Shown here piece by piece: positions 1 to 10,696 of a stretch of 64,000 nucleotides of DNA. A program made the position numbers and the translations under genes. The DNA lies in NCBI GenBank assembly GCA_020796225.1, contig CM036754.1, forward strand, positions 69,060,000 to 69,123,999, read 5' to 3'. The DNA is from Arion vulgaris. Lineage: Eukaryota > Mollusca > Gastropoda > Stylommatophora > Arionidae. Within the stretch, counting starts at the first letter, position 1, and the number at the start of each line of letters is the position of its first letter. The notes under the pieces are model-generated. The model was not told the DNA's origin. It did no database searches and worked only from the letters and a program-made list of their open reading frames with translations.

Positions 1-80
1 GATGCAAGCCTATCCGCTCTCTCATTGCCGCAAACACCTGCATGCCCATGACAGTATATCCATGTAAACATCTCAATTGT
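1..80 (-). mobile_element. LINE RNase H domain fragment (3' part, cut by window edge)
   Basis: Read on the minus strand, one frame gives the end of a LINE-type RNase HI domain: a TWIYCHGHAGV stretch followed by NERADRLA, which carries the last catalytic aspartate. A close relative lies at 39.5 kb. The fragment continues beyond position 1, inside an intron of ADRM1. Confidence 0.6.
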
Positions 81-281
81 GTGAAACTACATAACTTTGA
101 CACAAGAGAAATTCATTCTGAATCAGTACGGCAAAGGCATGTGATCTAGCTTTGTTTTGAATATCTCAGTATAATCACTGCGATGCTCTAACTCAGAAGT
201 GATCGTAACAGAGACAGGACATCCAAATCTAACATGGATGTAAACCTTAGGGTTATAAACTAGTGAGGCACTATTACTTAC

Positions 282-375
282 GGTTCTGAAACAGTAGACT
301 GAGCACTACTAGGTCGACCAATCAGAGAACCTAACAATCCAGAAGCCTGAGCACTACCGCCTACACCCATACCAC
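282..375 (-). CDS. ADRM1: ADRM1 exon 5 (Gly/Ser linker), last exon in window
   Basis: 94 bases encoding [20 protein letters not shown] and a Ser-rich tail ending in SE plus two bases. Acceptor TTTCACAG, donor GTAAGT. The low-complexity linker is poorly conserved in the family; placement rests on phase and on the GLGGLGAL/ASLLGS-like region of the human protein. Confidence 0.85.
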
Positions 376-3300
376 CTGTGAAAGATCGACAAATCACATA
401 TATTGTACTTGCATTAATTCTACTAACAATTATACAGCATAGACAAATTCTTTCAAGCAGAAAACTTGCCAACTTTAGTCAAGATTCCTTGTTTCTCTTG
501 ATGCTTGACAACAACTTAAACTTTTCCCAACAAATATTTCTCTCTAAAAGCCTTGTACAAATATCTCTGTAACTCCATCAATCTATTTTTTCTTGGTCTG
601 CTTCTTCCTCTTGATTTCCTTCTTCAAACGCTCGATATTAACCCCTTGTTAATCACTCTGTGTGATTTGTATGTGATCTGAGCCAAGTAGGCCAGTACAT
701 CCGATTTCTGCTATGCTTTTTATTTACTAGGGTAGCGTCCCTAGGTCCTACATCAGTTGCCTTTTACAACATGCCTTGTAGGTCACAGTGGTACTATTCT
801 TTGCTTCCCTTACAGGTCCCGGCACCACATGGGTGCTTCCTCTTGATGATTCCATTTTCAGGTTGTACGCTCTTGCAACTGATGTATTTGGGTTCGTTGT
901 CACCAAGTAGCCAAACCATTTGAGTCTCTGTTTTCAATGAATCTAACAACAGGTATTGTTCCAACTGTTGTTCTAATACATATTACCTATGTATAAATAT
1001 AACATGAATATTAGTGAATGTTTGAGGGGTAAATTTGAAAGACGTTTTTTTTATACATGACATGAGTCAGTTCCGACATCCTCCCTATGACCAACCAGAT
1101 ATGATACCATGCTAAAGTATAACTTTGAATGTGTTACTTTAAAGTTAGGTTTTTCTATTTGTTAAGTCTTACAGTTACCTGTCTGTACAAATTTGTGGCA
1201 TGTTGGATAATATATGTATACACTTTGGTCAAAATTTTTTACGTGTCTGTCCTACATATCCTAGGATTCTAAAGGTAACGCAAAGTACTCATGTTCTCAG
1301 CGCAAACCCTACAAATTGAGTGATTAACTTGGTTGATAAGAAAGAACGCAAACACCACTTATGATATAGCTCAGACAGATTTCCTCTTCTTCATATACAA
1401 TGTTGATTTGTGATAGCAATACCTCCATGACCTTTGATTCCTAATGTCACTAGCCAATTCTCCAGTCTTCAACGTCATGATGTTTAGTTGTTCATTACCT
1501 TCTTTCTCTCTTTGTCTCCTATCTCTTTTTAAACAATTGCTGCATTGTACTTTAATCATCCTATTGTGATTATATGTCCCTCCAAAATGAATGCTTCTTT
1601 CTGGTCTATATAATTAAACATTTTCAAACATTGCTTGCTTTCAGTACCGCCTTAGTTGTCCTTTTTTTAGCTAACTTTTTTTTATATGTAAAACAACTTC
1701 CCTAATATTATTAATCAATGTACATGATTAAGCTGTGTCTATCTATATCCTCTTCGTGTCCCGATTGACACATAAGGCTTCCACAAGTGACTTCCACTGT
1801 TGCCTTTCTGCTGTCTTTCTACCAACCGTCGCCCACATTAGGCCACACTCCTTCAACTCTCTCTCTCAGTTTTTTCTATGTTTCCTTTGGATGACCAGCC
1901 CTTCTCTTCCATTCCGATGTCCATCTGAGAGCGGTCCTAGTCAATGCCCCCACTGGCATACGACATACATGTCCAAACCACCTCCATCTTAGTTTCTTAA
2001 TGATGGTCTCCAAGGGTGCACAGCTGTGTCTGACTTTATTGTTGTAGACAAAGTGATGTCTGTTAAAAAAAAAAAAAAAGTTTAAAGGACAGAGATGACA
2101 AGTGAGTGAACTTCAACTCACCAAGCAACTGCATGAGTTGTTGTTGGCTCATTCCACCCAAGATGCTCTGCAGGTCCTGCTCACCTGCACACAACAATGA
2201 GAAAATATATATATATATCTTTTACCTACAACTTTTAGATGTCTAGTGATCAAACTTCTTAATAATAATATAAAGTAAATACTGGACAAGGAAGTACTTA
2301 ATCAAATACAACTTGATATTACAATTGACTGGCAGGCCCTCCATGGACATAAATTACAAACTATTCATGTTGCTCAAACGTGCAACAGTTCTAGTGAGGA
2401 TGTTACATATCTTTAAAACTTGTATTCAGAAAGTTGAGAAAAAACAACACAAACAATAACAGCTTTGCAATACAATGAATAGTGTTAATTTTGATGTTTA
2501 ATTTACAAGAGGTCTGTTTCTCATATAGCTCATTAATTCAAAGAGAATTACTTGACATTACAAATTATCATCAGGGGTCTTTATGACAAGAAGTTTACTT
2601 GTTGTTCTGAAGGATGAAAATTTGAATCCGAAACAAGTCATTTGTGCAATTTTTCATGAGATTCCTATGATTGTTGCTGTGGATACGGAGTCCGTGCTTT
2701 GTGCAATACTGTCGGCAGATGGTGTGCCATATTTGTGACAGTACTATATGGGAGGCCCGAGCAAGCGTTTGTCCTGAGAATATCTATTGTCTATTTCTGT
2801 TGTGCCTTTCAGCATTGGGGGTATTCAGTTCTGGCAAGTGCACATTGTATATGGTGTTTCATACTCCCACTGATATTTCTGAGGCCTATCGTTTGCATGG
2901 GCAACCTTTTGCCTTGAAATATTGTATCTGAATAGTTGTGATGGTTGTGGTGTACTGTTGGACAGTAATCATGTTACATGGCCGAACCAGTTGGTTTGTT
3001 GTATTTTAATATGCTCTAAGGAGTCTAGTTGTGCTGGTTGTGGTGTACTGTTGGACAGTAATCATGTTACATGGCTGAACCAGTTGGTTTGTTGTATTTT
3101 AATATGCTCTAATGGGTCTAGTTGTGGTGTACTGTTGGACAGTAATCATGTTACATGGCCGAACCAGTTGGTTTGTTGTATTTTAATATGCTCTAATGGG
3201 TCTAGTTGTGGTGTACTGTTGGACAGTAATCATGTTACATGGCTGAACCAGTTGGTTTGTTGTATTTTAATATGCTCTAATGGGTCTAGTTGTGCTAGTT

Positions 3301-6300
3301 GTGGTGTACTGTTGGATAGTAATCATGTTACATGGCTGAACCAGTTGGTTTGTTGTATTTTAATATGCTCTAAGGCATCTCTGTGGCGTAGAAGTTAGGT
3401 GCTCGCCTCTCAAGCCAAAAGTATTTGGTTCGCTCCCTCGTTGAGCCATCAGGATATTTTTCCAGAGATCCCTGATCTCTGTGTAGGTGAGATCAAGTTC
3501 CTAGTCCTATCAAAGACGGACGATAAACCGTAAGTCTCATGTTCAATTTGAGCACAGAAAAGCTCTGGCAGTTTAAAATCGCAAAGAGCAGGCTGGAAAG
3601 CCGCTACCCTAGAAAATTCATTAGAAAAGATTAAAAACAAAATTCCTGCAAAATATCTTCACCATCTTCAAAATTACATCAGTACCCTCACCAATGCTAC
3701 AGAGTTCATGCACTGTAACTGAGATCTTCCTGTGTAAGAAAGAGATCGGATCACACATGGTTACTCACTGAAATGCAATTTTTATTTTCCGATCCAGAAG
3801 CACTTTCAGCTCGGTGCCATTGACATCGTAACCCTTCAGAAATGCAATGATGATAGTCATATCAATCAATCAATCAATCAATAAGCTCTAGCACTGGTGT
3901 TGTTCCCACCAAGTCTCTAATCCTGAGTACTATCAGTTTAGATATTCTGAGTGTCTCATTGGTGTGGAGGTAAGGAACTCACCTTCACTGCAATATATAA
4001 TTGCAAGTTTACTTGCTTTTAACAAACCCACATCTATGTCTCCTAGTTATATGTTTTAGCTTTACTTCTTCGAACGCTCCGTATCGACTACTTGTCAACC
4101 ACTCTGTGTGATTTGTATGTGATCTGAGCATAAGAGCGATTTTACGATGTGTCAGTTATGCGCATACAAGTAGGCCAGCACATTCGATTTCTGCGATGCT
4201 TTTTATTTATTAAGGTTGCATCCTAAGGCCTACATCAGTCACCTCTTAAGATATGCATTGTAGGTCACAGTGGTACTATTCTTTGCTTCTCTTGCGGGCC
4301 ATAGCACCACACAGGCGGTTTAAGCTTTACAAGTTATACATTTTTCAAAGTAGATTACGATTATCTTAAACAATGGCTTAATAAATTATACCAATGCCTG
4401 CAACAAGGTCAGAGGGAAGTCCTCCACTGTTACCTCTGGTTGACCCTGGAGCTGGAGGATTGTTTAAAAAATCATTAATCTTCTTGCAATTCTCCTCATC
4501 TTTGTCAGATTTTGGCTCCTAGGAAGAAAACATATATATTATTATTTTATCAATTTAAACAAATACAAAGCCATACATTTATTTATTATCTTTGTTACAC
4601 TAAAATTTATAATAAACATTTCAGAAATGTAAATAAAGTTATGAATAAAATTCAATATTTCATACTGTTTTAATAAGTTTTCCAAAATGAAATAAGTACA
4701 ACATGAAAAGTGAGTGAGATTGAGAGCTCAGAGATGCCAATTCTAACCAGTTTTCCAGAGTACAAAATGAAAAGTGAGTGAGATTGAGAGCTTAGATATA
4801 TCAATTCTAACCAGTTTTCCAGAGTACAAAATGAAAAGTGAGTGAGATTGAGAACTTAGATATATCAATTCTAACCAGTTTTCCAGAGTACAAAATGAAA
4901 AGTGAGTGAGATTGAGAGCTTAGATATATCAATTCTAACCAGTTTTCCAGAGTACAAAATGAAAAGTGAGTGAGATTGAGAGCTTAGATATATCAATTCT
5001 AACCAGTTTTCCAGAGTACAAAATGAAAAATGAGTGAGATTGAGAGCTTAGATATATCAATTCTAACCAGTTTTCCATACAAAATGAAAAGTGAGTGAGA
5101 TTGAGAGCTTAGATATATCAATTCTAACCAGTTTTCCAGAGTACAAAATGAAAAGTGAGTGAGATTGAGAGCTTAGATATATCAATTCTAACCAGTTTTC
5201 CAGAGTACAAAATGAAAAGTGAGTGAGATTGAGAGCGCAGAGATGCCAATTCTAACCAGTTTTCCAGAGTACAAAATGAAATGTGAGATTTAGAGTGTAG
5301 AGATGCTAACCAGTTTTCCAAAGTACGAAAAAGAGTGTGAGAGCGTGTTTGTGTGCAAGTGAAGAGAAATAATTGGGTGTATAAAAAATGGTAGGTACTT
5401 GATAATAACATATTTCTGACGCAACAATCGTCTCTCTCTTAATTAGTGTTATGCCCTCCAGTACAACATACAAGAAGTTAGTCATCAACTTTCACAAACC
5501 TGAAGCCAAAAGAAGAATTTTCTAGAAGATGACTTGAATTTGAGAACATATACTCTGCCTGTAGTGCACTTGCTCACATGTCTAAACTCAATGTCTTCAG
5601 GGAAAATGATCAGATCCTGAAAATTAAAAGATGTGTTAGCATATACATATATATTGCCTTATTTAATCTTTACAGGTGATCATTTGATTAGTGTGTAACT
5701 ATGATGACTTGGCTTTCCGATATAGCAGTCATTTGAGCATTTTCCCTTCCACTTGAGGCCATTTCAGCAAATTTACATGTCTGCCTGAGCTGTGGTGTGT
5801 TTGTGTAGTGTTCCCAATTTCTGGGTAAAGGGGTATTACTTGTGGCGTAAGTCACTGAGTGCAAAGCACTGGAAGAGATGGTGTGCGACAGTTTCTTGTG
5901 AGCAGTCAAACAGATGGCATTGCAGGGCAATCTTTGGTTGAATGTGATGTAAGTGAGCATTCAGGGGCACATGCTGAGTCCTAAGGCAGAAAATAATAAC
6001 TTGTTCTTGTCTTTAAGGCAATTTATGGCATCTTTTGGATTTAGGGTGGCCATGTCTTTCCTTGAGGAGAAACGATCAACGAATATCAAAGCAGGCATTG
6101 AAATGGGATGCAAAGGGTTCAAGAAAGAGAGGTCGACCTAAGGAGACCCTGAAACAAACTTTGCTGAGAGAGGCAGGAAATATCTGTCTCAGTTCCATGG
6201 AGGAGATTGAGCGAGTTGTCCAGGATAGAGCGGTATGGAGAAATTACTTGCAGGCCCTATGTAACGTTTACGTCGAGAGGAATTACTATTATTATTATGT

Positions 6301-9300
6301 GTTTCTTCTTCTTCTTTGTGTTCGTTCTTTACGACCAATTTTAATCACTCTTTGTGATAGGTTGATCTTTGCCAAGAACGTGTATACGTTGCACATTGGT
6401 TTGGTAGGCCCCTACACGTTTAGGACACATGCATCCGATTTCAGCCAAACCTCCTTAGTCGCTTCTTACGACATGCGTGGCAGGTAACAGTGGTTTTATT
6501 CTTTACACCCCAAATTTGGGCCCGGTAACCACTCTGGCGTTTATGTGTTTCAAAAGGGCTGTACCTGTTTTGCCTATTCATTCATTTTTAAAAATCTCCT
6601 ATTATCTGTTTAGTAGAGTGTAGTGTTATAGATAGGATACTTGAATACTTGAATTACATTTCACACACTACATATTAAATTACACTGGTGTCAACTGTAA
6701 ACCCTGACTAGAATCAACATCTCATCACTGAGGACACTCCATTGGGTTTTAAGTTTCTTTAGCTCATGAGCATATAATGAAGTTAAGTAGGGTAGGTTTA
6801 AGATTCTATGGAATATTTTAATACCACCAAATAAGAAAATCTAGAGTTATAAAGAAGGCATTGGACAAAGCACAACATCTGTAGCTTCAGCAACAATTCT
6901 ATAGATCTCTAAAAAGTGCACCCATGAACAGAACTGCACAATCCGAATACACAACCTTTGGAACGCACAGCCCGTGGCTTAACCCCAGAGACCACCATCA
7001 GAAAATATGTGAGCATACAAGTATGATTGATAGTATGAGTATCCATTTAAACTGTGTAGACTAAGTAGTCAACTGTACCGGGAATTAACACCTTCAGTTG
7101 TAACAATCTAACTTATTTCACTAATATTGAGAGCTTGTACTGTATACTACAGTTACAGTAGTCAGTAGTGTACAAACTACTAAGTAAACTTCACAATAAT
7201 GCTGAGAACTTGTACTGTACACTACAGTAGTCAGTCGTGTACAAACTTGTACTGTATACTACAGTAGTCAGTCGTGTACAAACTTGTACTGTACACTAGA
7301 GTAGTCAGTCATGTACAAACTTGTACTGTACACTACAGTAGTCAGTCATGTACAAACTTGTACTGTACACTACAGTAGTCAGTGGTGTACAAACTACTAA
7401 GTAGACTTCACAAACAAACATTGTGTGTTACTGTCTAGTATACTAGTATTAACTGATTCAGTCCGTGGAACACTGTAGTGCACATATTTCTTATCTGCGT
7501 GTCCCAAGCGTCTTTTAAAAGACGGCTACTATTGCGTTGAGTTTTATTAATTTTCACTCCGATTGTAGTTTTATATCAACCGAAAACTAAGTAGAAAGGA
7601 AGTACTAACGATAACCAAATCACAACATCGTGGTTTTGACTAGAATCAAAGTGAAACCAAGTTTAATTTTCGTTTTCAAGTTACCCTGTGATTAAAAAAT
7701 AATGTCTAACAATTCAGAGTCTAGAAATGGTTTGTTATCAGCTCGTTCTGCACGTTTACAGCTGCAGAAGCGCGAGATTGGTTGCATGAAGATGTAGATA
7801 CTGATAGTGAAGCTTCTGATGACACAGAAGTTTGTGATTTAAATACGTCGATTATTAATAATTTAAATAATACTAGTAGTGTTTCCCAACCAGCTGCGAG
7901 AGGAGCGTTGCCCCAGTCAGGTTCCAGTAGGATTGCAACAAAAAGAAGGATTCAGACAGAACCTACACAGTCTACTTGGAGAGAAGTTATATAGTTGCTA
8001 TGTTAGGACTATTATTCATATACTTTAGTTCTTTATTCCTGTAAATATTGCTATAATTTCCACTGTATGTGATTATATATTATGAGACATGAATGTTTAG
8101 TATGTGAAATCTTCAATTTGACAATTTTTAATGGAAATTTCTTCAAAGATGGTCGTGTTGCTAATTTGAGAACAGTTAGTAAACCATATATTCCATCAAT
8201 ATTTTATTAATTTTTGTGTATTCATAAATGGATTACTTATATAAAGAGAGCAGTTACACTGACTTATTCACCATATTGTTCCTCAAGGCCCTTGGTAAGT
8301 TGGATTTTGTTCTCACAATTTCAATTAATTTTTTATTACATGCTAATATTTGTCATGCACAGTCAACACAACATTATATTTTCGCATACAATAATATTTT
8401 ATGAAAGTACAATCATTTATCTTTAATTTGATATATAATAAGTTCAACTTTAAATCATATTTAGAAACAATATTTTAATTTAACTAAAGTATGTGTGCAA
8501 TATTTTGGAAGCTAAAAAATAATTCCGTCCAGAGGTGAAAAAACCTGGTACTGAATCAGTTAACTCTTTCCATGCCCATTTATTTCCTCAATTTTTAAGC
8601 CGTTAATTCAAGGAAGTAAAAAAAAAAAACATTTTTAAATTACGATCCCAACTACTCGTCAATAAATAAACATATATATATTATTATATACTAAATTGAA
8701 GAAAACTGGAAAACTCAATAGAATAACAAGGTTAAAAAGTACTATAAGTAAAATAGTAGAAGTAAAACTAGAAAGACTTCTTACAAGGAAAGCAACTCTA
8801 TGGCGCAGTGTGCGGCTTAAAGCGTGCAACGGACTTCCGCGTGGCGCAGTGTGCGGCTTAAAGCATTGAAAGAGTTAATAATAACAGCAATCCATTGAGA
8901 GCGATAATGTCAACAGCCTCTGAAGTGTGTTGTTGCACCTCTTTGGTGTGTGCAGAGGTGACTGCAGTCCAATCCTGGAACATAATAATCCAATGCCAAT
9001 ACCACAGGTGGTGCATACGTTTTCAAGTTCGACATGGTGTGTGTTCTGTCTTTCCTCGCAGGTCGTTTTCTCCGCGTCTGGGCAGTACCGTATGTTGTTT
9101 TTGCAGCTATGCGAATTGCTGGTAGTAATAACAAAAACAAAATAACATTAACTCAACTGAATAATAACAACTCAGACAACTGTACTGGAGTGTACTGTTA
9201 GAGTAACTTCGTAAGAGTCTAACAGTAACACTAACACCATCGAAAAATCAAATTAGACTACTTAACTATCTGATGGCAAAAACTTCAAATGCTGTCAGTT

Positions 9301-9644
9301 GCCAAGTGCCGAAGTAGAGTAATCTTGAAATCTAATAGGTGAATTATTATTTTTAATGAACTATAAGGAGCCAAAAAAAATCAATTTTTGCTACTAACAA
9401 TAATAGTAACATTTTATATTAATTAAATAAAACGAAGAAAACGTACGTCTTCAACAGTACCGGTTGTACGGTCTTTCCAACAAAAATGCATAAGAGAGTC
9501 ATCTGACTGGTGGACGTATACTAGCCCCTTTCGTTTATCTGGATGGACCATCTTTCCTTTCATAAGCATCTTGCCTGCACGAAATTCCACTAGATTTTTG
9601 TTGTGGTTGCGAGAAGATGCGCTGGTATCAAAAAGTGCTGTCAT
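282..9644 (-). CDS. ADRM1: ADRM1 / RPN13, proteasomal ubiquitin receptor (5' five coding exons; 3' end outside window)
   Basis: ADRM1 sits on the 19S regulatory particle of the proteasome. It binds ubiquitin chains through its N-terminal Pru domain and recruits the deubiquitinase UCHL5 through a C-terminal DEUBAD domain. Five coding exons are visible on the minus strand: 9447-9644, 5500-5616, 4392-4518, 2122-2184 and 282-375. All have GT/AG borders and the phases join (0, 0, 1, 1). The start is the Met before TALFDTSAS; human RPN13 begins only five residues longer. Residues 16-124 form the Pru domain ([58 protein letters not shown]). Against human numbering from memory, ubiquitin contacts L56, F76, D79 and F98 correspond to L51, F71, D74 and F93, all kept, and Cys88 corresponds to C83. 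Exon 4 carries the conserved [17 protein letters not shown] linker and exon 5 a Gly/Ser-rich linker. Exon 5 ends in phase 2 at a good donor, so DEUBAD exons should follow to the left of the window. Confidence 0.95.
566..985 (-). mobile_element. LINE reverse-transcriptase ORF 3'-end fragment, split by a SINE
   Basis: Positions 566-615 and 836-985 match, on the same strand, the LINE 3'-end segment at 31945-32130 (KQRLKWF region and the SRGR..RKRLIDGV end). The SINE at 616-835 interrupts it. It lies in ADRM1 intron 4 in the sense orientation. Confidence 0.65.
616..835 (-). mobile_element. SINE family B copy with 12-bp target-site duplication
   Basis: A full-length-like copy of the family whose plus sense runs from GCCCGTGTGGTGCCGGG through GTCGTAAGAGGCGACTGA to a GAAGAAG tail. 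Flanks are the direct repeat CTTCCTCTTGAT at 604-615 and 836-847, so the insertion into the LINE fragment is unambiguous. Confidence 0.8.
986..1755. other. ADRM1 intron 4 sequence, nothing recognised
   Basis: AT-rich intronic sequence. No exon, RNA gene or repeat family could be supported here; the short open frames lack homology and splice context. Confidence 0.4.
1760..2045 (-). mobile_element. LINE RT C-terminal fragment (degenerate)
   Basis: The minus strand gives [20 protein letters not shown], then [15 protein letters not shown] with a stop in place of the usual Trp. This is the domain after the catalytic core in RTE-like endonuclease-reverse transcriptases. Frameshifts and stops follow, so it is dead. 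Confidence 0.65.
2122..2184 (-). CDS. ADRM1: ADRM1 exon 4 (conserved linker motif)
   Basis: A 63-base exon encoding [21 protein letters not shown], equivalent to human LQSLLGNMSHSQLMQLIG. Acceptor GTGTGCAG, donor GTGAGT, phase 1 at both ends. It is too short to stand out as an open frame and was found by homology and splice phase. Confidence 0.93.
2658..2765 (+). mobile_element. SINE family H fragment (central part)
   Basis: Matches the central block of copies at 43.4-43.7, 55.1-55.3 and 58.5-58.6 kb (GAGTCCGTGCTTTGTGCAAT, then GGCAGATGGTGTGCCAT). The tRNA-like head is missing here. Confidence 0.55.
2936..3376 (+). repeat. Tandem repeat, about five units of 84-93 bp
   Basis: Five near-identical units, each with GTACTGTTGGACAGTAATCA and a TTGTATTTTAATATGCTCTA segment. 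Units differ by optional 9-10-bp insertions. The 158-codon open frame across it (LLDSNHVTW repeats) is a by-product; it lies antisense in ADRM1 intron 3. Confidence 0.85.
3377..3893 (+). mobile_element. SINE family C, full-length, tRNA-derived head and (ATCA)n tail
   Basis: The head has Pol III-like boxes: TGGCGTAGAAGTTAGGTGC as box A and GGTTCGCTCC as box B. The body has GACGGACGATAAA and GCTGGAAAGCCGCTACC, and the element ends in repeated ATCA. A piece of family D (GATCCAGAAGCAC to CATCGTAACCC, about 3785-3835) is embedded near the 3' end. Confidence 0.75.
4066..4318 (-). mobile_element. SINE family B copy with target-site duplication
   Basis: Full-length copy with a tail of CTTCTTCGAAC type at left and a head at right. 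Flanking repeats TTTAGCTTTAC (4055-4065) and TTTAAGCTTTAC (4319-4330) differ by one base. Confidence 0.75.
4392..4518 (-). CDS. ADRM1: ADRM1 exon 3 (Pru C-terminal helix and linker)
   Basis: 42 codons plus one base. Acceptor TTCCTAG, donor GTATAA. Encodes [20 protein letters not shown], matching the human [20 protein letters not shown] helix, then a Pro/Gly/Ser linker. Ends in phase 1 inside a Gly codon. Confidence 0.93.
4699..5328. repeat. 64-bp minisatellite in ADRM1 intron 2, about ten units
   Basis: The spacing of TACAAAATGAAAAG is exactly 64 bp over most of the array (4761, 4825, 4889, 4953, 5017), with one 4-bp loss near 5077. Units contain GTGAGTGAGATTGAGAG and TCTAACCAGTTTTCCAGAG. 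Terminal units diverge. Confidence 0.9.
5500..5616 (-). CDS. ADRM1: ADRM1 exon 2 (second half of Pru domain)
   Basis: 39 codons, acceptor TTTTCAG before GATCTG and donor GTTTGT after CTTCAG. Encodes [11 protein letters not shown] to KFFFWLQ, the ubiquitin-binding loop and following strands of the Pru fold. Confidence 0.95.
6055..6290 (+). mobile_element. LINE RT ORF C-terminal end ([10 protein letters not shown] type)
   Basis: Encodes [20 protein letters not shown], then the KRGRPKET and [15 protein letters not shown] motifs that typically close RTE-like RT ORFs. Related copies lie at 13.7-14.1 and 15.0-15.6 kb, with a short minus-strand piece at 36.2 kb. Confidence 0.75.
6302..6538 (-). mobile_element. 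SINE family A copy
   Basis: Complete copy, 3' tail (CTTCTTCTTTG) at left and head (CCGGTAACCACTC) at right. It directly follows the LINE fragment. Confidence 0.8.
6855..7000 (-). mobile_element. SINE family H, tRNA-like head
   Basis: On the minus strand a tRNA-like head (GGGGTTAAGCC as box A, GTGTATTCGGATTG as box B) leads into the family H body (GTTCTGTTCATG, then TTGTTGCTGAAGC). Diverged. Confidence 0.55.
7134..7395. repeat. 37-bp minisatellite with palindromic TTGTAC/GTACAA arms
   Basis: About five to six units containing CTTGTACTGTACACTACAG and TAGTCAGTC. Each unit can pair TTGTAC with GTACAA. The block AACTACTAAGTA flanks the array on both sides. Confidence 0.85.
7453..8559 (+). mobile_element. 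piggyBac-type TTAA element, non-autonomous, 1.1 kb
   Basis: Bounded by TTAA at 7449-7452 and 8560-8563 with terminal inverted repeats CTGATTCAGT / ACTGAATCAG. Inside is a short transposase-like N-terminus (7702-7994) but no catalytic DDD domain, so it looks like an internal-deletion derivative. It lies in ADRM1 intron 1. Confidence 0.75.
7702..7994 (+). pseudogene. piggyBac transposase N-terminal remnant (frameshifted)
   Basis: The frame opens with [20 protein letters not shown] and shifts near 7770 into a second frame, [20 protein letters not shown], ending in a stop at 7992. An acidic, Ser/Asp-rich N-terminus of this kind is typical of piggyBac transposases. The shift and the absent catalytic core make it inactive. 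Assignment rests mainly on the surrounding TTAA termini. Confidence 0.55.
8564..8874. mobile_element. TTAA MITE, 311 bp, abutting the larger TTAA element
   Basis: Terminal inverted repeats CTCTTTCCATG / CATTGAAAGAG between TTAA at 8560-8563 and 8875-8878. The left TTAA is shared with the neighbouring element. A near-exact duplicate of GGCGCAGTGTGCGGCTTAAAG sits near the right end. Confidence 0.7.
8890..9110 (-). pseudogene. Possible piggyBac transposase C-terminal cysteine-rich finger
   Basis: One minus-strand frame reads [15 protein letters not shown], then [15 protein letters not shown] and SPLHTPKRC. The CxxC-G-(I/V)-x-LC-x-H spacing resembles the C-terminal zinc finger of piggyBac transposases. 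The expected first cysteine is absent, and the frame has no start or core domain. Called from pattern only. Confidence 0.4.
9447..9644 (-). CDS. ADRM1: ADRM1 exon 1 (start codon, first half of Pru domain)
   Basis: 66 codons from ATG (9644-9642) to GTVED, followed by donor GTACGT. It ends in phase 0 and joins exon 2 to give VED|DLIIF, as in human RPN13. A continuation into the intron (VRFLRFI, then stop) is read-through, not protein. Confidence 0.95.
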
Positions 9645-9667
9645 CTTGAAATTGTACAGATAATAGT

Positions 9668-9736
9668 GATATGCGAATAGTAGCTAATTCGTTACTCAAA
9701 TATCTAGTATTGCTTGCATCTGAAAATACCGAATAG
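9668..9736 (-). promoter_or_regulatory. Segment upstream of ADRM1 shared with TMEM97 upstream region
   Basis: Read toward ADRM1, this block begins CTATTCGGTATTTTC and ends TAGCTACTATTCGCATATCA, 24-92 bases before the start codon. A similar block lies at 15654-15723, before TMEM97. It may be a core-promoter segment or a decayed transposon end. Confidence 0.45.
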
Positions 9737-9852
9737 CACTTGGGAAAAAATATTCAGTACTTTATAACTACTGTACTATGTAAACCAGATGTGCCGTTAT
9801 CACACAGGTTAACTTCGGTGAATCCCCTTCTAATTAGGGTTGCCATATTTTG

Positions 9853-10092
9853 ATAGCTCAAGCGGTAGTGAGCTCGATCACAGACCCAAGCGTACCTGGT
9901 TCAAACCCCACGGTGGGCAAGCTTGGAAACAAATTCGTTTCCGTGGGATTTTACAAAGGTAAAAATAAACGTCACCGTACAGAAATCAATGGTAAACTAC
10001 TGAACGTGTAAGTGATGCCTAGAAAATCAACGACTCGTTTACTGTGGTTGATGGCTACGTCGTTTGGGATATGCCACGATTTTCATTTCATA
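9853..10092 (+). mobile_element. SINE family F, tRNA-derived
   Basis: The head has box A-like GCTCAAGCGGTAGTGAGC and box B-like CTGGTTCAAACCCC. The body has AATTCGTTTCCGTGGGATTT and AACGACTCGTTTACTGTGG. Four copies are in the window. Confidence 0.75.
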
Positions 10093-10696
10093 TTTGATCT
10101 TCCGAAATGAGGATACCTCCTAACATTAAATTCCATTTAAATTGTGTTCCGTGTAAATTTTGTTATGACCTGATCTTCTTTAGACTGGTTTTTCTTTTGC
10201 AACAAATATTCATCAAATTGCATGCGTGTGAAATGTTTGAAATTAAAATTTACCAGTTGGTTTGACTGCTACACTAAGAAGATTTCCCTCATTTATCCAT
10301 TGGGCATGGATTAAAGAAATTAGTCTTTCTACCGAAGCATTGTGTGCTGGAATAGCAATGAAGAACTGTGCTAACTTTACGATTCCATGGCACATTTCAC
10401 TACTCCTGCAATTTTCAATATAGGCAAACCACTTTCTTTTGATTATTATAGGTGGATGCGAATTTCTACATATTGAAAGTACTGATTACAGCACTTTGAA
10501 TCATCTATGTGCACACCTTTGTCAGTCAAAAGTCTGATAGAAGCTTTACATTTTGTCCACGACAAACACAGTTTGCTACAGGCGGAAGTTGGTCAAGTAA
10601 ACCAACTTATATAAAAGAGAAAAACGCACGTATGTGTATTAATGTTTTGTTTACTCTTATGAATCTGAGTAGTTTTCCAAAGATTGTAGATTCTGT

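Noticed and set aside
2922..3398. 158-codon frame with [12 protein letters not shown] repeats
   Set aside because: Tandem repeat antisense in an ADRM1 intron; the sequence is AT-rich and its unit insertions are not protein-like.
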